Below, in pieces: positions 7,659-16,455 of a DNA stretch of 64,000 bases (position 1 is its first letter; every line of letters starts with the position of its first letter). The DNA comes from Paenibacillus spongiae. GTDB lineage: Bacteria > Bacillota > Bacilli > Paenibacillales > Paenibacillaceae. Under the pieces are notes generated by a model, which was given only the letters and a program-made list of their open reading frames with translations, was not told the DNA's origin and did no database searches. Location: assembly GCF_024734895.1 (NCBI RefSeq), contig NZ_CP091430.1, positions 5,226,501-5,290,500 on the forward strand, read 5' to 3'. The translations under genes were made by a program, and so were the position numbers.

Positions 7659-10334
7659 TCACAGCAGACCCAGCTTGCGGGCTCGCGCGACGGCTTCCGT
7701 ACGCCGTTTTACCTGCAGCTTGTCAAAGATCGTCCGATTATGCCCTTTGACCGTCGTCAGCGCGATGAACAGCCTCTCGCCGATCTCTCGATTCGAGAGT
7801 CCCTGGGCAATGAGGCGCAGCACCTCCAGCTCCCGCGCGCTCAGCGGCTCGATCAGCGCATTGTCGGACTTGGCCGGATGCCGCTCCTTCATAAATTCAC
7901 GCGTCATTCCCCCGGCTTCAAATGCGGCAAGCAGCTGACCCGGATAGTCATGCAGCATTCCATGAGCAGCCGCTTCACGCAATAATAAGTACATCGGAAC
8001 ACCTTCGTCGACAAAGGTACGAGTGAATCCGCCTGGCTCGCCCATCGTCAAAGCGTCCCGCAGCATTTCCGCCGCCCTGGCCCGTTCGCCATGCGCATGC
8101 AGAACAGCCGCCAGCAGAGCCATGACCTTGAGCATTTCATCCGCATGCTCCTTGGCCTCCGTCAATCCGAGCAATGGTTCGAGCACCGACAATGCTTCGG
8201 ATGTATTTCCCTGCATCAGAAGTGACCGGGCCAGACTGGCATGGAGCTCATGCTTTTCAGCAAAACGAGCGGCAGCTGCCGGATCGCCCTGTTGAAGCAG
8301 CACTTGCGCTTGAACGGCGGCAATGTGAGGCATCTGATTCTGAAAATGCTGCCGGCGGGCGGATTGTTCGGCATTCGCTATTGCAGCAGCCGCTCCACTG
8401 CCCTCTCCCCGAGCAAGCATCAGCTTAGCGAGAAACGCCTCGCCTGCAACGGCTCGGTCCAAGCTCTCCAGCAGCCGCGCCAGTTGAACGGACTGCTGTC
8501 CATGCCGCCAAGCGGCATCCAGGTCGTTCCATTCGTAGAAGATGCGGGCTAATCCCAGGTGCGCTTCGCAAGCAGCCGGAAGCGGCGGATCGCCGGCCAG
8601 TTTCAGAACGCCGCGATAAGTCTCGGCCGCCTCATGAAGCCGGTTACCCGCTTCCTGCATGTTCCCAAGACCGAGTGCAGCCATGATGGCAATCATGGTA
8701 TGCCCGATCTTCTGACTTCCCGATAACGCTTCCGTGTAAGCTTCAACAGCTGCGGCACGATCTCCTTGGAGCTGGTAGGCATATCCCAGCGTCCAGGCCG
8801 TGGCTGTGCGGACAGGCAGATTGTCGGGATGCAAATATTCCAGCGCACGACGCGACTCGGTCATGATCGCGTTCGCTTGATGCCTGCTGACGGCCATCGT
8901 GGCGCGTATAGAGGCAATATGACCGATAAGATCGCGGGTCTTCTCGTCTTGCGCGGCATCTTGTAGAGCTTTCTCGGCAGCTTGCAGCTTAGGTTCAACA
9001 CCGTTCATTCGGCCCGCCATCAACAGCGCGGAGGCAAACATCACCCATAACGAGGGTCTAACATCCAGTTCCTTCCTTGGCAGCGAGTCGAGCCAATTCA
9101 TGACAGGGGTTACCGCACCGCGAAAGAGCAAGGGCATTCCGTCTCCATCCAGCAGGCGAGCGGCGCGTTCAACATCATCGGCGGCAGCGGCATGGTGAAA
9201 AGCTTCAAGCAAATGGCCGTTGTCTTCGTACCACCGACTGGCATGAATATGCAATTCAGATATGAACCGCTCCTCATTCCCTGCTGATGATGCGATGCTC
9301 TGGCGGAGCCGCTGCCGCAGCAACTCGGCGAAGAGATGGTGATAGCGGTACCAGCGCCGCTCGTGGTCCAACGGAACGATGAACAGATTAGCGCGCTCGA
9401 GATCGGCCAGCGTTTCTTGCCCGGAAGCGTTGGTAATGAGTTGTTCCCCTGCTTCCCTCGGATGCACGGCATCGCATAGCGGGCCGCACATCCGGTCAAG
9501 GATCGATGTGCGCAGCAAGAAAGCCTGAATGTCTGCGGATTGCCGCTGCAGCACTTCTTCCACCAAATAGTCCAGCACGAAACGATGGCTGCCGGTGAAA
9601 GAACGAAGGACGTTTGCGGGATCCGGATGCCCCTGCATCGTCAGCGCGGCTAATTGCAGGCCGGCAATCCAGCCTTCCGTGCGGGATTCCAATAGGGCGA
9701 TGTTGGCCGAAGTCAGGCTGAGCCCCATAACCCGGTCTAGAAATTCAGCCGACTCGGAGGCGGTAAAGCGCAGGTCTTGGGTGCGTACTTCAGTCAATTG
9801 GTCCCTGACGCGCAGCTTAGCCAAGGGCAGCCGCGGATCCTCGCGGGTGGCGATAACCAGGTGCAGCTGCGGCGGCATGCGCTCGAGCAGCAAGGCGATG
9901 GCATTGTTAACGGGTTCTGCGGTAATGACGTGGTAATCGTCAAGGACGAGTACGAAATGGCCCGGGGCGCCGCTGATTTCATTGGCCAGAGCCGTAATAA
10001 TCGACTCGGCCGGGGGCGGCTGAGGCGCTTGCAGCACTCGAATCAAGCCTTCATTCGTATTCGCGCCTGCCTTCTGCAAAGCAGCGCAAAGGTAAGTCAT
10101 AAATCGGGCTGCATCATTATCCCCTTCGTCCATCGACAGCCACGCGACGGGCCGTCCGCAGCTGGCGGCCCAGCCGCTGACAAGCGTCGTTTTGCCGAAG
10201 CCGGCAGCGGCGGAGACGACGGTCAGTCTGCGGTGAAGACCTTCGTTCAGCCGCCCGGTCAGCCGGGGGCGGAGGACGCTCTTCGACCGTTGCAGGGGGA
10301 TATGGATTTTTGTGGATAATATTGGAATGGTCAT
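7659..10334 (-). CDS. LuxR-family ATP-dependent transcriptional regulator (MalT-like)
   Basis: An 891-residue cytoplasmic STAND-type regulator of the MalT/LAL class. AAGFGKTT at residues 43-50 is Walker A and VLVLDDYH at 128-135 is Walker B. A helical, TPR-like middle region (about 400-800) probably senses the inducer, and the last 60 residues form a LuxR HTH (LSARELEVLRLIAQGLSNREI, then TVKGHNRTIFDKL). I start at the ATG at 10334; the frame continues upstream into a terminator hairpin at 10368-10410, so longer starts are unlikely, but no good ribosome site is visible. No obvious target lies next to it; the hairpin array is directly downstream. Confidence 0.9.
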   Translation of the reverse strand: MTIPILSTKIHIPLQRSKSVLRPRLTGRLNEGLHRRLTVVSAAAGFGKTTLVSGWAASCGRPVAWLSMDEGDNDAARFMTYLCAALQKAGANTNEGLIRVLQAPQPPPAESIITALANEISGAPGHFVLVLDDYHVITAEPVNNAIALLLERMPPQLHLVIATREDPRLPLAKLRVRDQLTEVRTQDLRFTASESAEFLDRVMGLSLTSANIALLESRTEGWIAGLQLAALTMQGHPDPANVLRSFTGSHRFVLDYLVEEVLQRQSADIQAFLLRTSILDRMCGPLCDAVHPREAGEQLITNASGQETLADLERANLFIVPLDHERRWYRYHHLFAELLRQRLRQSIASSAGNEERFISELHIHASRWYEDNGHLLEAFHHAAAADDVERAARLLDGDGMPLLFRGAVTPVMNWLDSLPRKELDVRPSLWVMFASALLMAGRMNGVEPKLQAAEKALQDAAQDEKTRDLIGHIASIRATMAVSRHQANAIMTESRRALEYLHPDNLPVRTATAWTLGYAYQLQGDRAAAVEAYTEALSGSQKIGHTMIAIMAALGLGNMQEAGNRLHEAAETYRGVLKLAGDPPLPAACEAHLGLARIFYEWNDLDAAWRHGQQSVQLARLLESLDRAVAGEAFLAKLMLARGEGSGAAAAIANAEQSARRQHFQNQMPHIAAVQAQVLLQQGDPAAAARFAEKHELHASLARSLLMQGNTSEALSVLEPLLGLTEAKEHADEMLKVMALLAAVLHAHGERARAAEMLRDALTMGEPGGFTRTFVDEGVPMYLLLREAAAHGMLHDYPGQLLAAFEAGGMTREFMKERHPAKSDNALIEPLSARELEVLRLIAQGLSNREIGERLFIALTTVKGHNRTIFDKLQVKRRTEAVARARKLGLL

Positions 10335-10367
10335 GCTTAAATTATAATTACCGGCGTCTTTCACCGT

Positions 10368-10410
10368 CAATAAAGGAAGAGGCCAAGGGGGATTAAACCC
10401 TTGACCTCTT
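10368..10410 (-). terminator. Terminator of the multicopper oxidase-ZIP-tatA operon
   Basis: On the minus strand AAGAGG-T-CAAGGG pairs with CCCTTG-G-CCTCTT around a 7-9 base loop, followed by CCTTTATT. It lies 140 bases past the tatA stop and just upstream of the LuxR gene. Confidence 0.65.
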
Positions 10411-10548
10411 ATTCGCCTCACATGCGCTCGCTTGGGTTATGGTTGTCGAACCGTCATCTGACTATGGAGATGGAGGATAATGTGGTTCTATTTTCTGGCG
10501 TCGCAGAAATCCGTTCCGTTGACGTCCGGCATCCGTCGGAGTGCTGAA

Positions 10549-10737
10549 CTAGCCTTTAGTGTATTCTTTATTGGCTTCTTTATGAGGCTCATTCATCAAC
10601 TCCTTCGTTCCGTGTCGAAACTCCTTGATCGTCGTACCAATGGCCCTTCCCAATTGCGGCAGCTTGGAAGGCCCAAATATGAACAAGGCAACTAACAAAA
10701 TAAGAACCACTCCCGAGACACCGATATTCATTGGCAT
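10549..10737 (-). CDS. tatA: Twin-arginine translocase subunit TatA
   Basis: A 62-residue protein with the TatA/E layout: a short hydrophobic N-terminal helix (VVLILLVALFIFG), the hinge FGPSKLPQLGRAIG, an amphipathic helix and a charged tail. TatA oligomers form the translocation path for folded proteins carrying an RR signal. It is the last gene of a minus-strand set that begins with a multicopper oxidase bearing an SRRSFLK signal, so it probably serves that cargo. AGGAGGG precedes the ATG by about 11 bases. No tatC is in the window, so it must use a TatC encoded elsewhere. Confidence 0.92.
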   Translation of the reverse strand: MPMNIGVSGVVLILLVALFIFGPSKLPQLGRAIGTTIKEFRHGTKELMNEPHKEANKEYTKG

Positions 10738-10761
10738 ATGGAATGTTCCCTCCTCTTCCTC

Positions 10762-11934
10762 CTAGAAATTAACCAACAGCGCTGTGACATACATCAACAA
10801 AATCCCCATCGTCAAACCGCCGAAATTGATCCATGAAACAGGCGACAATCCTTTATCGGAAGATTGTTTTACTATCATTTTCGATATGGCATAGATGACT
10901 TGCAGAATCGCTCCCGCACCAATACCGAAGAACAACGCAGCCAGCGTATCATTAAAAATGAAACCGCCCACCCACGTTCCTAATATCGCGGGACCGCCGG
11001 CAATGGCCGCTAACGAGACAAACGTTTTCCAAGTCGGACGTTCCTTCAACAAGGGCGATGCGATTCCAACTCCCTCCGTAATATTATGCAGCGTAAATCC
11101 GATAACAAGGAATGTGCCAAGCGCTGCTTCGCCTGACGCGAAAGCAGCTCCGATGGCCAACCCTTCGCCAAAGTTGTGCAATCCGATCCCCGCAGCAATT
11201 TTGTACGACAAGCTCTTCCCTTGGGCTGAGGCTCTTGATATTTTTTTGTCATTGGACTGGTCAATGGCCACCAAAAACAAAAAGCTTAATAACGCCCCCA
11301 TCCAGACCAATCCGGTACCTTGAAAAACTCCGGGGGCTCCTGCGGCCATTTCCAACCCTTCCTCTATGGTATCGACAGCTAGGAAGAACAACAATCCGAC
11401 CGTTAGGGCCAGTATGGCGTGCATTCCTTTTGTAGTGAATCTACGCAAGAACGGGTACCACAACAAACCTAAGCCAACAGGTACGATTCCTACATAAAAG
11501 CCGATTAACGCATACTGCCAGAACAATTCCGGACTCGCTTTCGGCGTATCGGTTGCTACGGCAACTTCTCCTGAAAAAATCAATCCGCTTGACGTAATTA
11601 ATTTAATTTCATGCGGATCTCCGTATACCCAAGGATATGGAATATTGATCGTTCCGGTTTCAAATCGCTGCAATGTATCGCTAGGTGCAAATTCAGCGTT
11701 CCAGAAAGAATCATCGACCACTACTTGGGCAATGGTCACTTCTTCCGGGCCCGAATTCAACACTTTGACCTCGAAGCCATTTTCATCGAGCTTTATTTTC
11801 TCAATATTCAGGACTTCAATCGGAGCTGCGGGATTATTGCTTACCCCTGTTCCGTTATTTACAATCCATACTATGATGGCCGTTAATAAAATAATCGGTA
11901 AAATGCCCCAGAATATCATTCGATACTTCTGCAT
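10762..11934 (-). CDS. ZIP-family metal permease with N-terminal extracytoplasmic domain
   Basis: A 390-residue membrane protein, starting at the ATG at 11934 (GGGGGG upstream). After one N-terminal transmembrane helix (IFWGILPIILLTAIIVWIV) there is an extracytoplasmic segment of about 100 residues that looks like a beta-sandwich (IEVLNIEKIKLDENGFEVKV). The remainder is a ZIP core of about eight helices with the two metal-binding helices HNFGEGLAIG and HNITEGVGIA. ZIP proteins move zinc, iron or manganese into the cytoplasm. Ordinary bacterial ZupT proteins are about 260 residues, so the N-terminal domain is an addition. The gene starts 19 bases after the multicopper oxidase stop, indicating one operon. 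Confidence 0.85.
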   Translation of the reverse strand: MQKYRMIFWGILPIILLTAIIVWIVNNGTGVSNNPAAPIEVLNIEKIKLDENGFEVKVLNSGPEEVTIAQVVVDDSFWNAEFAPSDTLQRFETGTINIPYPWVYGDPHEIKLITSSGLIFSGEVAVATDTPKASPELFWQYALIGFYVGIVPVGLGLLWYPFLRRFTTKGMHAILALTVGLLFFLAVDTIEEGLEMAAGAPGVFQGTGLVWMGALLSFLFLVAIDQSNDKKISRASAQGKSLSYKIAAGIGLHNFGEGLAIGAAFASGEAALGTFLVIGFTLHNITEGVGIASPLLKERPTWKTFVSLAAIAGGPAILGTWVGGFIFNDTLAALFFGIGAGAILQVIYAISKMIVKQSSDKGLSPVSWINFGGLTMGILLMYVTALLVNF

Positions 11935-11953
11935 CGTTGTTGTCCCCCCTCTC

Positions 11954-12967
11954 TTATTCGGCTGCAAAGAACCCCATCCAGCCTAACTCGGCAAATTCGC
12001 TCTGATGAGCATGGAACATATATTTACCGGGTGCCGGAAAGACAATTTCCAGAATGCCGCGCTCGCCTTGGCACTGCATAATGGTATCGGTATAATTCGG
12101 TCGTGCTTCCGGATCCGCGCCTGTTGCAAAATAGTTAAAAAAGTTAGCGTGCAGGTGAAAGGAGTTAATGAGATCGAATTCCGTCATATTGCTTAAATAA
12201 ATTCGGACCAACTCTCCAACTTTCACTTTAATTGGCTCCTGCATGTAAGCAAATGCATAACCGTTGACCGTATAAACTTCATTTTCACCATCCAAATCCA
12301 AATCGAAGCCGTTCATCACCATATTGAATTCGGTAGCTTTCGCCCTCGGTTTTATCGGATCGATGATAAAATTCCCGTACAGGCCTTTATGGATATGACG
12401 TGCAAGCGGCGCTACATGGCAATGGTATACGTGCATTCCGGCCGGTTTTGCTTCAAACTCGTACACGAATTCGCCGCCTGGCGGGATCGCTTCCAACCCG
12501 TCCATATTGGTAGGATGAATGCCATGAAAATGTATCGAATGCGGATGACTCGTGGTATTGCGGAAATGGACTCGAATCACGTCCCCTTCCGTACAACGAA
12601 CGGTAGGTCCCGGAATCGTATTGTTATACGTCCATCCCGGGAATGTAATTCCTTTGGAAATTTCGATGTTCGTTTCGGCAGCCGTGATTTCGTATTCCCT
12701 CAACGTCCGGCCATCAGCTAAAGTGCTGACTTTTCCATAATCGAATTTCGTTAACGCATCCCAAGCCATTTGATAGCCTTTTGTCTTTTCGGAACTTGGG
12801 ACGAATCCGTGCTTCATTTCTTCATGGAGCTGATGTTTATCCATTGTTTGCAGGGACTTTTGAGCTGACGTAAAGGAACTTAACCATGAGCCGCCAAATA
12901 TAGCAAATGCTCCTGCCGCGCCAGCTTTTAAAAAACTGCGCCTTGAAATATTCTTTTCTTGAGACAT
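11954..12967 (-). CDS. Tat-exported multicopper oxidase (two-domain, nitrite-reductase-like)
   Basis: A 337-residue cupredoxin oxidase. The N-terminus carries a Tat signal with RRSFLK and a hydrophobic AGAAGAFAIFGGSWLSS stretch. Copper-ligand motifs are HSIHFHGIHP, HVYHCHVAPLARHIHKG and, near the end, FHAHQSE. Two cupredoxin domains and this spacing resemble copper nitrite reductases and small laccase-like oxidases. The ATG at 12967 follows GGAGG with 7-base spacing; a TTG two codons upstream is too close to that site. It leads an operon with a ZIP permease and tatA. Metal (Mn or Fe) oxidation or nitrite reduction outside the membrane are both possible; sequence alone does not decide. Confidence 0.85.
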   Translation of the reverse strand: MSQEKNISRRSFLKAGAAGAFAIFGGSWLSSFTSAQKSLQTMDKHQLHEEMKHGFVPSSEKTKGYQMAWDALTKFDYGKVSTLADGRTLREYEITAAETNIEISKGITFPGWTYNNTIPGPTVRCTEGDVIRVHFRNTTSHPHSIHFHGIHPTNMDGLEAIPPGGEFVYEFEAKPAGMHVYHCHVAPLARHIHKGLYGNFIIDPIKPRAKATEFNMVMNGFDLDLDGENEVYTVNGYAFAYMQEPIKVKVGELVRIYLSNMTEFDLINSFHLHANFFNYFATGADPEARPNYTDTIMQCQGERGILEIVFPAPGKYMFHAHQSEFAELGWMGFFAAE

Positions 12968-13081
12968 CGGCAATCCTCCTATTTTTGTGTAAGTCCAACT
13001 ATGTTGTCCCTATGCAAATTTTTCGTTAAAAAAAAGTTTTCCTTCGGACATAATGTTTCCTGCGGGCAACTTTATGCATCA

Positions 13082-13110
13082 AATATATGATAACCCCTTA
13101 ATTTTGTAAA
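13082..13110 (-). promoter_or_regulatory. Sigma-A promoter of the multicopper oxidase operon
   Basis: On the minus strand TTTACA and TATATT are separated by exactly 17 bases, about 115 bases upstream of the oxidase ATG. No repressor palindrome was identified at this site. Confidence 0.6.
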
Positions 13111-13234
13111 CCATTATTTTTACAGGGTTGTTCAACGAATTAGCGGGTCAAGGCGGAGCGCTGTCCGGATAGGCAGCGGCAGCCCGATACTTTGTGAAGT
13201 CCCAAGCTGCAGCCGCCTTTTCTTTTTCCTGTTG

Positions 13235-15745
13235 CTAGTTCTTGGTCTTCAGTAATCGCATACTGTTCAGTATGACGATTAATGCAGCCCCTGTATCGCT
13301 TATGACGGCGATCCATAACGTGAGCAGTTCAGGGAAGATAAGGATGAAGGCCGCTGCCTTAATGATCAGTGAAAACCAAATGTTCTGTTTAATAATGCGG
13401 ATCGCTTTACGGCTAAGCTTAACCGTGTGGGGCAGCTTCTCCAAATTGTCCGCCATAAGCACAATATCAGCCGTTTCCATTGCCGTGTCCGTACCGGCCC
13501 CGCCCATTGCGACACCTAGATTGGCGGTTGCAATGGCAGGAGCATCGTTGATTCCATCCCCGACCATGGCAACGTAGTGCCCCTCATCCTGCAGCTGCTT
13601 AATCGCAGCCACTTTATTCTCAGGCAGCAATTCGGCAAAATAGCGGGTTACACCCGTCTGTAACGCGACCTTCTGCGCGGTGCCTTCGTTATCGCCCGTT
13701 AACATGACCAATTGATGGATTCCGGCACGTTGAAGGTCGCCGAGAGCTTGAACCGAAGACTTGCGGACGCGGTCCGCCACGGCGATCACGCCGAGTATCC
13801 GGTCCGCAGTGCCGACGATAACAATCGTATTCCCTTCTTTCTGGAGTGTACGAACCTGAGATTCGAGTTCTCCAAGAGGGGTGTGGAGCTCGAGGAACAA
13901 TTTGAGGTTTCCGGCGAAATATTCTTGGCCCCCAATCCTTGCTACGACCCCTTTGCCCACCCGATTTCTGAATTTATCGCCATGCGCGGGGGAGATTTCG
14001 TTTTCCTTGGCAAATTCGACTACGGCCTTGGCAATCGGGTGTGTGGAATACTCCTCCAAGGCGTAAGCGATGGACAGCAGCTCCTCTTGGGTCGTCCCCG
14101 TCGCAAACACTTGTGAAACCTTCGGCTTTCCCTCGGTTAATGTTCCGGTCTTGTCGAAGGCAATCGCTGTTATCCGTCCAGCCACTTCGAGAAAGGCGCC
14201 GCCTTTGATCAGAACGCCATTCTTAGCCGCATTGCCGATTGCGGACACAATGGCCACAGGTGTGGAAATGACCAACGCACAGGGGCAGGCTATAACCAGT
14301 AATTCCAGCCCCTTGTAGAACCATTCCCCCCAGTTCCCATAACCTAAGAGCGGCGGCAACACCATAACGACCAGCGCAAGAAGGAATACAATCGGCGTAT
14401 AAATCCGGGCAAATTTATCGACAAAAGCCTCTGTCGGCGCTTTTTGTTCCTGCGCTTCTTCAACAAGATGAATAATTCTGGAAATCGTCGTGTCTTCGAC
14501 TAATTTTGTGACGGCGACCTCCAGTGATCCATGCTCGTTGATGGTTCCTGCATAGACGGTATCGCCAACATGCATATCGACCGGAATGGACTCCCCTGTT
14601 ATCGGGGCTTGGTTAACGCTCGATTCGCCGTTGATCACGGTTCCGTCTAGAGGGATCTTATCGCCTGGTTTAACGACAATGATTTCGCCGACCGAAATAT
14701 CCTCGACGGGCTTTCTTACAAGCTGCCGGCCACCCTTGACAAAAGCTTCTGGAGGAGCAAGATCGATCAGGCTGCGAATGGAATTTCGGGTCTTCTCGAT
14801 CGATCGCGCTTGAAGTATATTGCCTAAGGCAAACAGCCACACAACGGTCGCACCCTCAAACCATTCACCAATCGCCGCGGCGCCGATCACAGCTGCTGTC
14901 ATCAGCACATTCATGTCTAACGACTTGCTTTTCACAGCATAATAGGCGCTTCTGGCAGGCCTATATCCGCCGATTACGATGGAGATGCCATAGAGCAGGT
15001 TTATCAACGTCTGCGAAACCCCGGTATAGGAGCCGAGGAAACCACAGAGCAGCAAGAAACCCGATATCGCAACGGCATTGGTTCCCGTCTTATCTTTCTT
15101 CGCTTCGCCGGTCCGTCTGTTCGATACCAAGGACGCTTTATATCCGGCTTTGGACACTTCCTTGATAATCTCTTCGACGGGATTATCGTGTTCGATGGTC
15201 ATTGTCCCAGAGGCAAAATGGACGTTAACCTGCTTGACGGCCGAATGCGTCTTCAGATGATTCTCTATCGTTAACGCACAGGTGCCGCAATCCATTCCTT
15301 CGATGGCATAGGTTCGGGTGTTTCCTTTCGGCTGGACTCTTTCCAACGAATATCCGAGCTTCTCGACCGTTGCGGACAGCTTATCGAGCGCTGCAGCTTC
15401 CTCGGCAACGACCTTCATTTTGCCCGTACTGTAGTTCACTTGAACTTGGGCAATACTTTCCGTTTGCCTCACGGCCTTTTCGATCGTAGCTGCACAGGCC
15501 GAGCAGTCCATCCCATAAACGATGAAGTCACCCTTGTGTCCTGCTGCCTCCTCAATCGTGTCATGGCTCTCTTCCGGTCCGGATTCATGCTTGCATTTCG
15601 ATTCATTCGTGCAGCAGGCATCTTTGACCGGCGACGGAGCCGCGGTTACGTGAAGAAGAGTAAGCTCCTTCTTAAACTTGGGTTGCCGGCTTGAGGCACA
15701 GCCTTGGTCGGAACAGCAAGAATCGTGATCCTTATCTTGGCTCAT
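13235..15745 (-). CDS. cadA: Heavy-metal efflux P1B-type ATPase (Cd/Zn/Pb)
   Basis: An 836-residue membrane ATPase. A Cys-rich N-terminus (CC at 10-11, more Cys up to 51) precedes two HMA domains with MDCSAC (79-84) and MDCGTC (151-156). Then follow TGES (383-386), the metal-binding CPC in VIACPCALVIS (487-489), the phosphorylated Asp in DKTGTLTEGK (D531), STHPIAK, TGDN and GDGINDAP. The last helix has DTGAALIVILNS, whose Asp marks the Zn/Cd/Pb (P1B-2) subgroup rather than copper pumps. It exports divalent metals across the cell membrane. It begins 17 bases after the ArsR stop and is co-transcribed with it. Confidence 0.93.
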   Translation of the reverse strand: MSQDKDHDSCCSDQGCASSRQPKFKKELTLLHVTAAPSPVKDACCTNESKCKHESGPEESHDTIEEAAGHKGDFIVYGMDCSACAATIEKAVRQTESIAQVQVNYSTGKMKVVAEEAAALDKLSATVEKLGYSLERVQPKGNTRTYAIEGMDCGTCALTIENHLKTHSAVKQVNVHFASGTMTIEHDNPVEEIIKEVSKAGYKASLVSNRRTGEAKKDKTGTNAVAISGFLLLCGFLGSYTGVSQTLINLLYGISIVIGGYRPARSAYYAVKSKSLDMNVLMTAAVIGAAAIGEWFEGATVVWLFALGNILQARSIEKTRNSIRSLIDLAPPEAFVKGGRQLVRKPVEDISVGEIIVVKPGDKIPLDGTVINGESSVNQAPITGESIPVDMHVGDTVYAGTINEHGSLEVAVTKLVEDTTISRIIHLVEEAQEQKAPTEAFVDKFARIYTPIVFLLALVVMVLPPLLGYGNWGEWFYKGLELLVIACPCALVISTPVAIVSAIGNAAKNGVLIKGGAFLEVAGRITAIAFDKTGTLTEGKPKVSQVFATGTTQEELLSIAYALEEYSTHPIAKAVVEFAKENEISPAHGDKFRNRVGKGVVARIGGQEYFAGNLKLFLELHTPLGELESQVRTLQKEGNTIVIVGTADRILGVIAVADRVRKSSVQALGDLQRAGIHQLVMLTGDNEGTAQKVALQTGVTRYFAELLPENKVAAIKQLQDEGHYVAMVGDGINDAPAIATANLGVAMGGAGTDTAMETADIVLMADNLEKLPHTVKLSRKAIRIIKQNIWFSLIIKAAAFILIFPELLTLWIAVISDTGAALIVILNSMRLLKTKN

Positions 15746-15762
15746 CCTGGGAATTCCCTCCC

Positions 15763-16104
15763 TTAGCGATTGGAGCAGCAGTCCAGCTCGTCATTCTTTT
15801 CACAGGCGGCGACCTCTTCCTCGACCTGAGTGAAAACGGCTTCCATCATATCCAGCAGCTGTGCGATCTGTTCGTTTCTCAAGCTGTAATAGATAAATTT
15901 CCCCTCCTGACGGCTTACAATAATGCCGCAGCCTTTTAGGCAGGCTAAATGCTGGGATATATTGGATTGATTCCCATTCAACTCTTCCACAATTTGCGAT
16001 ACCGTTTTTTCTGCCCTCTTGATGCTTTCGAGTATTTGCAGCCTTGTTTTATCACTGAATCCGCGAATGAATTTGGCTTTTACTTCTACACTTGCTTTCC
16101 CCAT
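15763..16104 (-). CDS. ArsR/SmtB-family metal-sensing repressor (CmtR-like)
   Basis: A 113-residue winged-helix repressor. The recognition helix carries QSNISQHLACLKGCGII with a Cys pair C55/C59 (C-x3-C), as in the Cd/Pb sensor CmtR, and a further Cys near the C-terminus (VAACEKN, then CC) that could complete the site. In CmtR, metal binding releases DNA. It is the first gene of the operon with cadA, and the promoter at 16147-16175 has a perfect inverted repeat over its -10 box, so autorepression relieved by metal is the expected control. The metal assignment rests on the Cys pattern and the pump type. Confidence 0.88.
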   Translation of the reverse strand: MGKASVEVKAKFIRGFSDKTRLQILESIKRAEKTVSQIVEELNGNQSNISQHLACLKGCGIIVSRQEGKFIYYSLRNEQIAQLLDMMEAVFTQVEEEVAACEKNDELDCCSNR

Positions 16105-16146
16105 TAAGAGCGACCTCCGTCACATCAGTGATTACTAATATGAATT

Positions 16147-16175
16147 ATATTAGCATTGCCTAATATGTGTGTCAA
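16147..16175 (-). promoter_or_regulatory. Promoter with ArsR operator for arsR-cadA
   Basis: On the minus strand TTGACA and TAATAT are separated by 17 bases, a near-ideal sigma-A promoter 43 bases before the ArsR ATG. A perfect dyad ATATTAG-N6-CTAATAT (16147-16166) covers the -10 and part of the spacer, the usual placement for ArsR/SmtB operators. A repressor bound there would block polymerase directly. Confidence 0.82.
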
Positions 16176-16455
16176 TTTTTATAAGCCCATCATACAGTGA
16201 CGGGTTGTCTCAAGTAATGAGCCGCGGTAAAGCTTACCTCTTGGAGCAGCCAAAGCTTCTGGAGGAGAAGCCGAAATGAATAGAACCCGCCGATTTTCCA
16301 TTTTTATACATCGATATACTGACATAAAATAATGTTAAAGAACCTGAAATAGTAGAACTCTGCTCCAATGAGTCAGCGCCTGAAACAATCCTGCATGCCG
16401 GACGTACTATCATGAAGATACAAAAATTTACAGCGAAATCGAGGTGCACGCAAAC

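Noticed and set aside
13150..13228. Inverted GGCAGCGGCAGC / GCTGCAGCCGCC with a T-rich stretch, as a cadA terminator
   Set aside because: The arms pair imperfectly over a long loop, and the T-rich run is on the strand opposite to the transcript, so the support is too weak.
16234..16449. A 71-codon minus-strand frame between ArsR and the GNAT fusion
   Set aside because: No ribosome site, no recognisable features, and AT-rich promoter-like DNA.
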